The translations under genes were made by a program, and so were the position numbers. From positions 5,766,001 through 5,830,000 of the forward strand of contig NZ_CP109460.1 in the NCBI RefSeq assembly GCF_036227565.1: 64,000 nt of DNA, read 5' to 3'. The number at the start of each line of letters is the position of its first letter. Positions within the stretch are counted from its first letter, which is position 1. Below, one piece after another: positions 34,668 through 43,091 of this stretch. The notes beneath the pieces are model-generated. The model ran no database searches and had not been told where the DNA came from. It saw only the letters and a list, made by a program, of their open reading frames with translations. The DNA is from Streptomyces sp. NBC_01454. Lineage in GTDB: Bacteria; Actinomycetota; Actinomycetes; Streptomycetales; Streptomycetaceae.

Positions 34668-34916
34668 TCAGCTCTGGTGCTTGAGGATGTAGTCGGTCGC
34701 GTCGCCGACCGTCTTGAGGTTCTTGACGTCGTCGTCCGGGATCTTCACGTCGAAGCGCTCTTCAGCGGCGACGACGACCTCGACCATGGACAGCGAGTCG
34801 ACGTCCAGGTCGTCGGTGAAGGACTTGTCCACCTGGACGTCCTCGGTGGGGATCCCGGCGATCTCGTTCACGATCTCGGCGAGACCGGCGACGATCTCTT
34901 CCTGAGTGGCGGCCAT
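34668..34916 (-). CDS. acpP: Acyl carrier protein
   Basis: 82 residues, acidic (many Asp and Glu) as expected. Ser41 in DLDVDSLSMVEVV is the site that receives 4'-phosphopantetheine. It carries the growing acyl chain between FabD, FabH and FabF. The ATG has AAGGAGC six bases upstream. It lies between fabH and fabF, the conserved position in Streptomyces, and is the only carrier protein in the window. Confidence 0.98.
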   Translation of the reverse strand: MAATQEEIVAGLAEIVNEIAGIPTEDVQVDKSFTDDLDVDSLSMVEVVVAAEERFDVKIPDDDVKNLKTVGDATDYILKHQS

Positions 34917-35021
34917 GATGGCGCTCCTTCGGTCATTTTGTGAGGAAACTGGGTTACTTGCGGTGAAGATCCTTGCGACGGCCGGTACATCCGAGGACAT
35001 CCGGCGTTGCGCAGATCTTGC

Positions 35022-36068
35022 CTAGGGGAGGGTAACGACCGTCGCGGCGTAGACGAGACCCGCCCCGAAGCCGATGACCAGCGCGGTGTCGCCGCTCTTG
35101 GCCTGACCGGTCGCCAACAGCCGCTCCATGGCGAGCGGGATGGAGGCGGCCGAGGTGTTGCCGGTGGTCTCCACGTCGCGGGCGACCGTCACGCTCTCCG
35201 GCAGCTTCAGAGTCTTCACCATCGAGTCGATGATCCGCATGTTGGCCTGGTGCGGAATGAAGACGTCCAGGTCGTCCGGGCTGACGCCGGCCACGTCCAG
35301 CGCCTGCTGGGCGACCTTCGCCATCTCGAACACCGCCCACCGGAAGACCGCCTGGCCCTCCTGGGTGATGGCGGGGTAGCGGATCTCCTCCGGGGCCGGG
35401 CGGGCCTCGGGGGCATCCCCTCCGGGGACCGGGGTGGAGCGGTAGACGTCCCAGCCGAGGGTCTGCTTGATGGTCTCGGCCTTGTCACCCTCCGAGCCCC
35501 AGACCGTCGGGCCGATGGCCGGCTCGGTGGCCGGGCCGACGATCACCGCGCCGGCGCCGTCACCGAACAGGAAGGCCGTCGCACGGTCCTCAAGGTCGGT
35601 CAGGTCCGAGAGCCGCTCGACGCCGATGACCAGGACGTACTCCGCCGAGCCCTCGATCACCAGGCCCTTGGCCAGGGTCAGTCCGTAGCCGAAGCCGGCA
35701 CAGCCCGCCGAGATGTCGAACGCGGCCGGCTTGCCGGCGCCGACACGGTGCGCGATCTCGGTCGCGATCGCCGGGGTCTGCTTGAAGTGCGAGACCGTGG
35801 AGACGATCACGGCGCCGATCTGCTCGGGCGTGATGCCGGCATCGGCGATCGCCTTGCCGGACGCCTCGACCGACATGGTCGCGACGGTCTCCTCGGGACC
35901 CGCCCAGTGGCGGGTCGCGATCCCGGACCGCGAGCGGATCCACTCGTCGGACGACTCGATGTGCTTGAGGATCTCCTCGTTGGGCACGACACGGGTCGGG
36001 CGGTAGCCGCCCACGCCCATGATCCGTGCGTACGGGGCGCCCTGTGCGGGCTTGATCTTCGAGGTCAT
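35022..36068 (-). CDS. fabH: 3-oxoacyl-ACP synthase III
   Basis: 348 residues. It primes fatty acid synthesis by condensing an acyl-CoA (branched starters in Streptomyces) with malonyl-ACP. Catalytic Cys123 lies in DISAGCAGFGYG; the His and Asn of the triad are in FIPHQANMRII and TTGNTSAASIPL. The DSL-type entry loop SDEWIRSRSGIATRHWA is typical of FabH. Ends 105 bp before acpP. An insert rich in Pro and acidic residues (PVPGGDAPEARPAPEE) occurs near residue 230, slightly longer than in E. coli FabH. Confidence 0.97.
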   Translation of the reverse strand: MTSKIKPAQGAPYARIMGVGGYRPTRVVPNEEILKHIESSDEWIRSRSGIATRHWAGPEETVATMSVEASGKAIADAGITPEQIGAVIVSTVSHFKQTPAIATEIAHRVGAGKPAAFDISAGCAGFGYGLTLAKGLVIEGSAEYVLVIGVERLSDLTDLEDRATAFLFGDGAGAVIVGPATEPAIGPTVWGSEGDKAETIKQTLGWDVYRSTPVPGGDAPEARPAPEEIRYPAITQEGQAVFRWAVFEMAKVAQQALDVAGVSPDDLDVFIPHQANMRIIDSMVKTLKLPESVTVARDVETTGNTSAASIPLAMERLLATGQAKSGDTALVIGFGAGLVYAATVVTLP

Positions 36069-36081
36069 GCGCTTCGGACTC

Positions 36082-37047
36082 CTATTCGGCCGGTGCGGAG
36101 CCCGCCGCGGCTGCGGCTGACGTCGTTTCGGCGATCAGCGTGCGGGCCGCGTCGAGGTCGTCGGGCGTCTTGAGGGCGAGGGTCCGCACGCCGGGCAGTG
36201 CGCGCTTGGCCAGGCCGGTGAGGGTGCCACCGGGAGCCGCTTCGATGAGCGCGGTCACGCCGAGCTCCTTGAAGGTCTCCATGCACAGGTCCCAGCGCAC
36301 GGGGTTGGCCACCTGGCCCACCAGCCGCCGCACCAGCTCCTGGCCGGAGGAGATCAGCTGCCCGTCCTTGTTGGACACATAACGGGTGCGCGGATCGGCG
36401 ACCGCCAGCTGGGCGGTCGCGGATTCCAGGGCCGAGACGGCAGGTGCCATGTGGTGAGTATGGAACGCGCCGGCCACCTTCAGCGGTACGACCCGGCGAG
36501 TGCCCTCCGGCTTGTTCTCGACCAGCGCGGCGATCTGCTCGGCGGTACCCGCGGCCACGATCTGGCCCGCGCCGTTCACGTTCGCCGCGGTCAGGCCCAG
36601 CTGCTCCAGATGCGGGAGGACCACGGCCTCGTCGCCGCCGAGGAGCGCGGCCATGCCGGTCTCGGTGACGGCGGCGGCCTCGGCCATCGCCTGGCCGCGC
36701 CGGCGCACCAGCGCCATCGCGGCCTCGTCGGAGAGGGTGTCGGCCAGCGCCGCGGCGGCGAGTTCACCGACGCTGTGGCCGGCGGTCGCGCCGACCTGCG
36801 CGGCGACCGCGTCGGCCGTCGCGAAGAGCTGCCGGGCGGAGAGGAGGGCGGACGCCACCAGCAGCGGCTGCGCCACCGCGGTGTCGCGGATCTCCTCCTC
36901 GTTCGCCTTCGTGCCGTAGTGGACCAGGTCCAGGTCGATGGCGTCCGACCAGGCACGGAGCCGGTCCTCGACACCGGGGAGGTCGAGCCAGGGAGTCAGG
37001 AAGCCGGGCGTCTGAGCGCCTTGGCCGGGAGCGACGAGTACGAGCAC
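36082..37047 (-). CDS. fabD: Malonyl-CoA:ACP transacylase
   Basis: 321 residues from the second of two adjacent GTG codons, which gives MLVLVAPGQGAQ, the known Streptomyces FabD N-terminus; the other GTG at 37053 is an alternative. The acyltransferase Ser92 is in TAGHSVGEL and the catalytic His in AGAFHTHHMAPA, with the malonyl-specific Arg in VRRRGQAM. It loads malonate onto AcpP. It is 13 bp upstream of fabH in the same operon and follows fasR, which presumably activates it. Confidence 0.97.
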   Translation of the reverse strand: MLVLVAPGQGAQTPGFLTPWLDLPGVEDRLRAWSDAIDLDLVHYGTKANEEEIRDTAVAQPLLVASALLSARQLFATADAVAAQVGATAGHSVGELAAAALADTLSDEAAMALVRRRGQAMAEAAAVTETGMAALLGGDEAVVLPHLEQLGLTAANVNGAGQIVAAGTAEQIAALVENKPEGTRRVVPLKVAGAFHTHHMAPAVSALESATAQLAVADPRTRYVSNKDGQLISSGQELVRRLVGQVANPVRWDLCMETFKELGVTALIEAAPGGTLTGLAKRALPGVRTLALKTPDDLDAARTLIAETTSAAAAAGSAPAE

Positions 37048-37115
37048 CCTCACACTCTCTCTTGTGGGTGGTTCCGCCCGCCCGTGGGGACAAGGACGAA
37101 GAACCATCGGGGTAA

Positions 37116-37134
37116 TTGTTGGTGTCCGACAAAA
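37116..37134 (-). promoter_or_regulatory. Possible FasR binding site before fabD
   Basis: On the minus strand TTTTGTCGGACACCAACAA lies between fasR and fabD, about 69 bp before the fabD start. FasR is described as binding repeated TTTTGT/GTTTGT-like half-sites in the fabD promoter. Only one arm matches well here, so the call is tentative. Confidence 0.4.
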
Positions 37135-37136
37135 GT

Positions 37137-38321
37137 CTAGAGTTGCGCCTCACTGTCAGCCAGGCGCCCCAGAATCAACGCGATACGGAGGGTGAACGCC
37201 GAGCGCACATCGGAGGGTGACCAGCCGGTGACGTCGGTCACACGTCGAAGCCGATAGCGCACGGTGTTGGGGTGCACGAAGAGCATCCGGGCCGCGCCCT
37301 CCAGACTGCTGGCCTGCTCCAGATAGACGCTCAGTGTCTCCAGCAGCGCCGAGCCCGCTTCCTCCAGCGGTCTGTAGATCTCCTCCACCAGCTGGTCGCG
37401 CGCGACCGGGTCCGAGGCCATCGCGCGCTCCGGCAGCAGATCGTCCGCGAGCACCGGCCGCGGCGCGTCCGGCCAGGCGGCACACGCCCGCAGCCCGGCC
37501 GCCGCGGCCTGCGCCGAGCGGGTCGCGGCCAGCAGGTCGGAGACCACGGGACCGGCCACCACGGGACCGGCGGCATAGGGGCCGATCAGCGCCTTGGCGG
37601 CCTTCAGCGGATTGTCCGAGCCGCCCGCGATCACCACCAGACGCGAGCCCAGCACCCCGGTCAGCACCTGGAGCTTGGCGTGCCGGGCGGCCCGCCGGAT
37701 GGCCTCCACGGTCAGTTCGCTGTCCCCGTCGGGGGCGGTGCCCAGCACCACACACACGTGCTCGGGGGAGTTCCAGCCCAGCGCCGCCGCGCGGGAGACG
37801 GCGCCCTCGTCGGCCTCGCCCGACAGCACCGCGTTGACCACCAGCGACTCCAGCCGGGCGTCCCAGGCGCCGCGGGCCTCGGCGGCCTGGGCGTAGACCT
37901 GGGCGGTGGCGAAGGCGATCTCCCGGGCGTAGACCAGCAGCGCCTCCCGCAGCACGGACTCATCGCCCGGCGCCGCGACCTCGTCGATCGCGGACTCCAT
38001 GACCTCGATGGTGGTGCGGACCATCTCGACGGTCTGCCGCAGGGTGATCGCCCGGGTCAGCTCGCGCGGGGCCGTGCCGAAGACGTCGGTACTGATCGCC
38101 TGCGGGGTCTCCGGATGCCGGAACCATTCGGTGAACGCGGCGATGCCGGCCTGCGCCACCAGGCCGATCCAGGAACGGTTCTCCGGGGGCATCGCGCGGT
38201 ACCACGGCAGGGTGGCGTCCATGCGGGCGATGGCGGCGGCCGCCAGCTTGCCGGACGAATTCTCCAGACGCCGGAGGGTCGCCGAGTGCGGGTGCGCGTC
38301 GCGCGATGGGGGTTCAGACAC
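37137..38321 (-). CDS. fasR: PucR-family activator of fatty acid synthesis, FasR
   Basis: 394 residues from GTG 38321 (MSEPPSRD); a GTG 15 bp upstream is the alternative. The C-terminal PucR-type HTH is clear (GAARMLFVHPNTVRYRLRRV with TDVTGWSPSDVRSAFTLRIA). A large central region carries a GGDEF-like degenerate domain and helical segments typical of the family. In Streptomyces the regulator encoded just upstream of fabD is FasR, which activates transcription of the fab operon; position and family match. It reads in the same direction as fabD, 89 bp ahead. Confidence 0.93.
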   Translation of the reverse strand: MSEPPSRDAHPHSATLRRLENSSGKLAAAAIARMDATLPWYRAMPPENRSWIGLVAQAGIAAFTEWFRHPETPQAISTDVFGTAPRELTRAITLRQTVEMVRTTIEVMESAIDEVAAPGDESVLREALLVYAREIAFATAQVYAQAAEARGAWDARLESLVVNAVLSGEADEGAVSRAAALGWNSPEHVCVVLGTAPDGDSELTVEAIRRAARHAKLQVLTGVLGSRLVVIAGGSDNPLKAAKALIGPYAAGPVVAGPVVSDLLAATRSAQAAAAGLRACAAWPDAPRPVLADDLLPERAMASDPVARDQLVEEIYRPLEEAGSALLETLSVYLEQASSLEGAARMLFVHPNTVRYRLRRVTDVTGWSPSDVRSAFTLRIALILGRLADSEAQL

Positions 38322-38378
38322 GGGACAAGCCTGCACTATCGGGGCGGGGAGGTGCGGGGGCGGGGCTACGGTGGGCCC

Positions 38379-39050
38379 ATGATTCAGGTGCGCAGGGCCG
38401 AGGAACGCTACCGCGGCGGCGAGCCGGAGGCGGGGATCGAGTCACGGCACGCGTTCTCCTTCGGCCCCCACTTCGACCCGGACAATCTGCGCTTCGGGGC
38501 ACTGATCGCCTGCAATGAGGAGCGGCTGGCGGCGGGCGCCGGCTTCGACGAGCATCCGCACCGCGACACGGAGATCGTGACCTGGGTGGTGGAGGGCGAG
38601 CTGACCCACCGCGACTCGGCCGGCCACGAGACCACCGTACGCCCGGGGGATCTTCAGCGGCTCAGCTCGGCCGGCGGCGTCCGGCACGTGGAGCGCAATG
38701 ACGGCGCCGGGCCGCTGCGCTTCGTCCAGATGTGGCTGGCGCCGCTCGCATTCGGCGGCGAGCCCGCGTACGAGGTGGTGCGCGGCATCGCCGACGGCAC
38801 CCCGTACGCGGTGCCGCGGGCCGGTGCGCTGCTGCACCTGCGCCGCCTCGCCGACGGTGAGCGCACCGCGGTCCCGGACGCCGCACGGGCCTATGTGCAC
38901 GTGGTGCGCGGCGCCGTACGGCTCGGTGCGCAGGACCTCGCGGCCGGTGACGCGGCGCGGATCACCGACGGTGCGGGGCTGGAGCTCAAGGGGCTGGCGG
39001 GCGCGGAGTGCCTGGTGTGGGAGATGGGGGCGGAGCCGGGCCACGGGTGA
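38379..39050 (+). CDS. Pirin-like bicupin
   Basis: 223 residues with the pirin fold. The N-terminal cupin carries the metal ligands in FDEHPHRDTEIVTWVVEGEL (His, His, later His and Glu) and SSAGGVRHVERNDG. The C-terminal cupin is degenerate. Bacterial pirins include quercetin 2,3-dioxygenases and YhhW-type proteins; a redox or flavonoid substrate is possible but unproven. Divergent from fasR with 57 bp between starts. Confidence 0.92.
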   Translation: MIQVRRAEERYRGGEPEAGIESRHAFSFGPHFDPDNLRFGALIACNEERLAAGAGFDEHPHRDTEIVTWVVEGELTHRDSAGHETTVRPGDLQRLSSAGGVRHVERNDGAGPLRFVQMWLAPLAFGGEPAYEVVRGIADGTPYAVPRAGALLHLRRLADGERTAVPDAARAYVHVVRGAVRLGAQDLAAGDAARITDGAGLELKGLAGAECLVWEMGAEPGHG

Positions 39051-39106
39051 GGCCGTGGCGGGCCCGCCCACGTCCGTCGCCGTCCGGGCCCGCGCCCGTG
39101 CGCAGG

Positions 39107-39928
39107 TCAGGCCGGCCGAGCCAGCTCGGCCAGCACCGCGTCGGTCAGCTGCGGCCAGACCTCCGCCGCCCACGGCCCGAAGGCGCGGTCGGTCAGCGCG
39201 ATACAGGCCGCGCGGGCGTCGGGGTCCACCCACAGGAACGTCCCGGACTGCCCGAAGTGCCCGAACGTACGCGGTGAGGACGCGGCGCCCGTCCAATGCG
39301 GCGACTTGCCGTCGCGGATCTCGAAGCCCAGCCCCCAGTCGTTGGGCTTCTGGTGGCCGAAGCCCGGCAGCACACCCGTCAGACCGGGGAAGACCACCTG
39401 GGTCGCCGCCGTGAGCGTCTCCGGTGCGAGCAGCCGCGGCGACTGCAGCTCGGCGGCGAAATGGATCAGGTCGGCGACCGTGGAGACGGCGTCCTTGGCG
39501 GGGGAGCCGGTCAGGTCCGTGGCGGACATGCCGAGCGGCGCGAGCACCGCCTCGTGCAGATACTGCGGGAAGGGGATGTCGGTCGCCTTGGCTATGTGAT
39601 CGCCCAGCGCCTCGAAACCGGCGTTGGAGTAGAGCCTGCGGGTGCCCGGCTCGGACAGGGTGCGCGGCTCGTCGAAGGCCAGCCCCGAGGTGTGGGCGAG
39701 CAGATGACGCACCGTCGAGCCCGGGGGCCCGGCCGCCTCGTCCAGCTCGACCGCGCCCTCCTCGACGGCCAGCAGCGCGGCGTACGCGGCCAGTGGCTTG
39801 GTCACGGACGCCAGCGAAAAGCGCTGCTCCAGGGGGCCGTACGCGCCGGCCACCGAGCCGTCGGCTCGTACGACGGCGGCCGCAGCGGTGGGCACCGGCC
39901 AGTTCTCGATCATCCGCAGGCTCTGCAT
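39107..39928 (-). CDS. Serine hydrolase of the beta-lactamase (class C / PBP4) family
   Basis: 273 residues. Catalytic Ser41 and Lys44 lie in SLASVTKPLAAYA, the Tyr-x-Asn motif in RLYSNAGFEALG and the third motif as HFGQSGTFLW instead of KTG. No signal peptide, so it is probably a cytoplasmic or atypically exported esterase-type member, not a beta-lactamase. The start ATG 39928 is preceded by weak purines; an alternative ATG six codons later is possible. It converges on the pirin gene. Confidence 0.9.
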   Translation of the reverse strand: MQSLRMIENWPVPTAAAAVVRADGSVAGAYGPLEQRFSLASVTKPLAAYAALLAVEEGAVELDEAAGPPGSTVRHLLAHTSGLAFDEPRTLSEPGTRRLYSNAGFEALGDHIAKATDIPFPQYLHEAVLAPLGMSATDLTGSPAKDAVSTVADLIHFAAELQSPRLLAPETLTAATQVVFPGLTGVLPGFGHQKPNDWGLGFEIRDGKSPHWTGAASSPRTFGHFGQSGTFLWVDPDARAACIALTDRAFGPWAAEVWPQLTDAVLAELARPA

Positions 39929-40013
39929 GCCCACGAGCCTAGGTGGTGTCCGCAAGGCCCCGCCGTCCGCCCGCCGGCCGACCCGCCGTCCCAAATCCCG
40001 GTCAAGATCGCGC

Positions 40014-40044
40014 TTGCCTGGAGTGCGCTCGAAGTCTCTAGCGT
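40014..40044 (+). promoter_or_regulatory. MerR-type promoter with 19-bp spacer
   Basis: TTGCCT (40014-40019) and TAGCGT (40039-40044) are separated by 19 bp, the over-long spacing of MerR-activated promoters. The spacer holds a dyad (TGGAGTGCGCTCGA). It lies about 65 bp before the merR start. Confidence 0.7.
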
Positions 40045-40108
40045 TGAAGACGTCGAGAGGCACCCGGCGAGAACGCCGGGGGACATCCGGCGAGCAGGGG
40101 AGACGGGC

Positions 40109-40597
40109 ATGACGGTCACGCAGAGCGAACCGGTCACGAGCGGCACGACCACGGTCGGCCGGGGGCCGGCGACGGCGCGGGGCTGCCATACCCGACCGCC
40201 GCACCCACGGCCCACCGGCCGCGACCGGTACACGATCAGCGAGGTCGCGGAGCACACCGGCCTCAGCGCACACACCCTGCGCTGGTACGAGCGGATCGGC
40301 CTGATGCCGCACGTGGACCGCACCCACACCGGACAGCGGCGTTTCAGCAACCGCGATCTGGACTGGCTGGACCTGGTCGCCAAGCTGCGGCTGACCGGGA
40401 TGCCGGTGGCGGACATGGTCCGCTACGCCGAGCTGGTGCGGGCGGGTGAGGGCACCTTCGCCGAGCGGGAGCAACTGCTGACCGCACACCGCGAAGACGT
40501 ACGGCAGCGGATCGCCGAGCTGCGGAGCACGCTGGACGTCCTCGACTACAAGATCGACATTTATGGCGACGCCCGGCGGGCGTCCGAGAGGTGCTGA
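40109..40597 (+). CDS. MerR family transcriptional regulator
   Basis: 162 residues. After a polar 40-residue N-terminus the MerR HTH and wing are intact (YTISEVAEHTGLSAHTLRWY, ERIGLMPHVDRTHTGQRRFS), then a coiled coil (HREDVRQRIAELRSTLDVLD). The C-terminal metal-binding Cys cluster of mercury or copper sensors is absent; only one Cys ends the protein. It is NmlR/AdhR-like in that it sits beside an oxidoreductase, so an electrophile is a likely signal. GGGGAG is seven bases before the ATG. The aldo/keto reductase follows after 7 bp. Confidence 0.93.
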   Translation: MTVTQSEPVTSGTTTVGRGPATARGCHTRPPHPRPTGRDRYTISEVAEHTGLSAHTLRWYERIGLMPHVDRTHTGQRRFSNRDLDWLDLVAKLRLTGMPVADMVRYAELVRAGEGTFAEREQLLTAHREDVRQRIAELRSTLDVLDYKIDIYGDARRASERC

Positions 40598-40604
40598 GGT
40601 CTCT

Positions 40605-41621
40605 ATGAGCGGCAAGAAGATCGAAACGGTCGAGCTGGGCACCGGCGGTCCCCGGGTCGGGGTGCAGGGCCTGGGCTGCATGGGCATGAGCTTCGCCTAC
40701 GGCCCGACGGACGCAGGCGAGGCGCGGGCCACGCTGGAGCGGGCACTGGAGCTGGGCGTCACGCTCTATGACACCGCCGACATGTACGGGATGGGGGAGA
40801 ACGAGAAGTTCCTCGCCCCGTTCCTGCGGGCGCACCGCGACGAGGTCGTGCTCGCCACCAAGTTCGCGATATCCCAGGACCCCGAGGACCCGGCGAAGCG
40901 GATCATCCGCAACGACCCGGCCTACATCCGCGAGGCCGTCGAGGGCAGCCTGCGGCGCCTGGGCGTGGACGAGATCGACCTGTACTACATGCACCGCCGC
41001 GACCCCGGCGTCCCGATCGAGGAGTCGGTCGGCGCCATGGCCGAGCTGGTGGCCGAGGGCAAGGTCAAGCACCTGGGGCTGAGCGAGGTGACCGGCGCCG
41101 AGCTGCGCGCGGCGCACGCCGTGCATCCGATCGCGGCGCTGCAGTCCGAGTGGTCGCTGTTCAGCCGGGACGTCGAGCAGAGCGCGGTGCCGGCCGCCGC
41201 CGGGCTCGGCGTCGCCCTCGTCCCCTACTCCCCGCTCGGCCGGGGCTTCCTCACCGGCGCGTTCGTCAGCGCCGACAAGGAGCTGACCGCGGACGACTTC
41301 CGCCGCACCCAGCCCCGTTTCACCGGCGACAACGCGGCCGCCAACGCCGCGCTGCTGGAGCCGGTCCGCAGCATTGCCGAGGCACACGGCGCCACGCCCG
41401 GCCAGATCGCCCTGGCCTGGGTGCAGCACCAGGCCACGGCGCGCGGTCTGGCCGTCGTACCGATCCCCGGCACCCGTAAGCGCAGCCGCGTCGAGGAGAA
41501 CGCCGCGGCGACCGCGATCCGGCTGACCGAGGGGGACCTGGCGCTGCTGGAGCCGATCGCCGGGAAGGTCGCGGGGGCGCGGTACGCGGACATGTCGCAC
41601 ACCTCGGCGGGCCGGGAGTAG
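40605..41621 (+). CDS. Aldo/keto reductase
   Basis: 338 residues. The catalytic tetrad of the superfamily is present: Asp56 and Tyr61 (LYDTADMYG), Lys86 (LATKFAIS) and a His near residue 127 (YYMHRRDPG). The NADPH-binding C-terminus (IPGTRKRSRVEENAAA) is canonical and the length fits the YajO/perakine-reductase branch. It reduces aldehydes or ketones. The ATG at 40605 has GAGG six bases upstream. It is co-transcribed with merR and likely induced by the aldehyde that MerR senses. A terminator hairpin follows. Confidence 0.95.
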   Translation: MSGKKIETVELGTGGPRVGVQGLGCMGMSFAYGPTDAGEARATLERALELGVTLYDTADMYGMGENEKFLAPFLRAHRDEVVLATKFAISQDPEDPAKRIIRNDPAYIREAVEGSLRRLGVDEIDLYYMHRRDPGVPIEESVGAMAELVAEGKVKHLGLSEVTGAELRAAHAVHPIAALQSEWSLFSRDVEQSAVPAAAGLGVALVPYSPLGRGFLTGAFVSADKELTADDFRRTQPRFTGDNAAANAALLEPVRSIAEAHGATPGQIALAWVQHQATARGLAVVPIPGTRKRSRVEENAAATAIRLTEGDLALLEPIAGKVAGARYADMSHTSAGRE

Positions 41622-41628
41622 CCGGGTC

Positions 41629-41657
41629 CCGGGGCCGGAGGAAGTCTCCGGCCCCGG
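41629..41657. terminator. Hairpin between the aldo/keto reductase and acyltransferase genes
   Basis: Perfect 12-bp arms (CCGGGGCCGGAG / CTCCGGCCCCGG) with a five-base loop, between converging stops at 41621 and 41679. Confidence 0.78.
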
Positions 41658-41678
41658 CCGGTGCCGGGGCGCGGCGGC

Positions 41679-42917
41679 TCATGCGAGCCCCAGCGCGAAG
41701 GCTGCGAACCCGGCCGCCAGGAGGGCCGCCGCGGCACGGCGGGCCCGCGTGACACCGGTCCAGGGGGCCTCGAAGCGGTGGGTGGTGCGGGCGATCAGGA
41801 GCAGTACGGCCGCGAAGACCGGCAGCCAGGCGAGCCGGGCGAGCAGCCAGCCGACGGTGTCGGGCGCCGTGGTCAGCCCGGGCACCGGCCCCAGGAACGA
41901 CGCGGGCACCGCCGCCGCCAGCATCGCCGTCTGGTGCCAGCACAGGATCGTCATCGCGGAGAGGTTGACGACCACCACCGGCGCCCACAGGGCGGGCCGG
42001 CGCAGCAGCCGGGCGAGCCGGTCCCGCAGCAGCACCGCGGCGCCCGACTGGGCGGCGGCCAGCGCCAGGACCAGCAGCGACGGCGGGTGGGAGTTCGTCC
42101 GGGCCACACCGGGGACGCCCACCATGCTCGCCGGGTAGTGGAAGAACAGCAGCAGCGCGGCGAACAGCGCGGCGCCGCCGAGCAGCAGCCACCGGGCGGC
42201 GCGCCGGCCGAGCCGCCGCTCACCCCAGCAGACCCCGAGCTGATAGGCGAACAGCCAGCCGGGCAGGAGGTTGAGCAGACTCAGCCAGGACGGCACGGCG
42301 TCGGCGAACGGCCCGTAGCGCAGGAAGTCCACCCCGGCCACCGCCCCCGCCAGCGGCGCCGCCGCCCAGGCGCCCATCCGCCGGGCAGCCCGCACGCAGT
42401 ACGGCGTCAGCGCGGTGGTCCCCGCGTACACCGCGACGAACCACAGCGGCTGGACCACCAGCGTCGCCCCGGTCCGCAGCGTCGCCTCCGGCACCCCCAG
42501 GCCGGACAGGAGCAGCAGCAGCGCCGCCCATACGGCGGTCACCCCGACGACCGGGCGGCCCAGCCGGACGAGCCGGCCGCCCAGCCAGGCGCCGGTGGCG
42601 GTGCCCCGCTCCAGGGCACGCCGGTAGGAGAGCACCGACGCGCGCCCGCCGACCAGGAAGAAGACGCCGAGCATCTGGAGTACCCAACTGGCGGGCGCGA
42701 GCGAGCCGAAGGCGCTCAGCGGACTGGCGTTGTGCAGGGCGCCCCCGGCGTCCAGGGTGAAGCCGCCCAGCAGCCAGTGGCCGGTGGGCACGGCGAGCAG
42801 CGCCAGCGCGCGCAGACCGTCGATCGCACGGTCGCGGTCCGCGGGCGTGCGGTCCTCGATCCTGCGGACCGTGTGCCGGGCGGCGGATCTGAGAGGGACG
42901 AGGAAGGCGGTGTCCAT
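41679..42917 (-). CDS. Integral-membrane acyltransferase (Acyltransferase 3 family)
   Basis: 412 residues with about ten hydrophobic helices. The family opening IDGLRALALLAVPTGHWLL near residue 32 carries the conserved Arg, and the Gly-His pair where the catalytic His lies. Acyltransferase 3 proteins move O-acyl groups onto cell-surface sugars, lipids or antibiotics; no substrate can be given. The start ATG is at 42917; the leader holds a tandem GTGGCGTCGT(T)GGCGGC duplication (42942-42974). It ends beside the AKR terminator and belongs to no visible operon. Confidence 0.87.
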   Translation of the reverse strand: MDTAFLVPLRSAARHTVRRIEDRTPADRDRAIDGLRALALLAVPTGHWLLGGFTLDAGGALHNASPLSAFGSLAPASWVLQMLGVFFLVGGRASVLSYRRALERGTATGAWLGGRLVRLGRPVVGVTAVWAALLLLLSGLGVPEATLRTGATLVVQPLWFVAVYAGTTALTPYCVRAARRMGAWAAAPLAGAVAGVDFLRYGPFADAVPSWLSLLNLLPGWLFAYQLGVCWGERRLGRRAARWLLLGGAALFAALLLFFHYPASMVGVPGVARTNSHPPSLLVLALAAAQSGAAVLLRDRLARLLRRPALWAPVVVVNLSAMTILCWHQTAMLAAAVPASFLGPVPGLTTAPDTVGWLLARLAWLPVFAAVLLLIARTTHRFEAPWTGVTRARRAAAALLAAGFAAFALGLA

Positions 42918-43091
42918 GAGGCGTCCTTGGGTTCTTCCGTCGTGGCGTCGTTGGCGGCGTGGCGTCGTGGCGGCGCCGGGTCGTCGAGTCCTCGGGGCAG
43001 GTGCGTGCGCGGTGCGTGTGCCGTGTGTGCATGCCGTGCGGTGAACGGCGTGGAGATGCGGGCGCGTTGAGGCAGCGGCAAGGGGGCGGCG

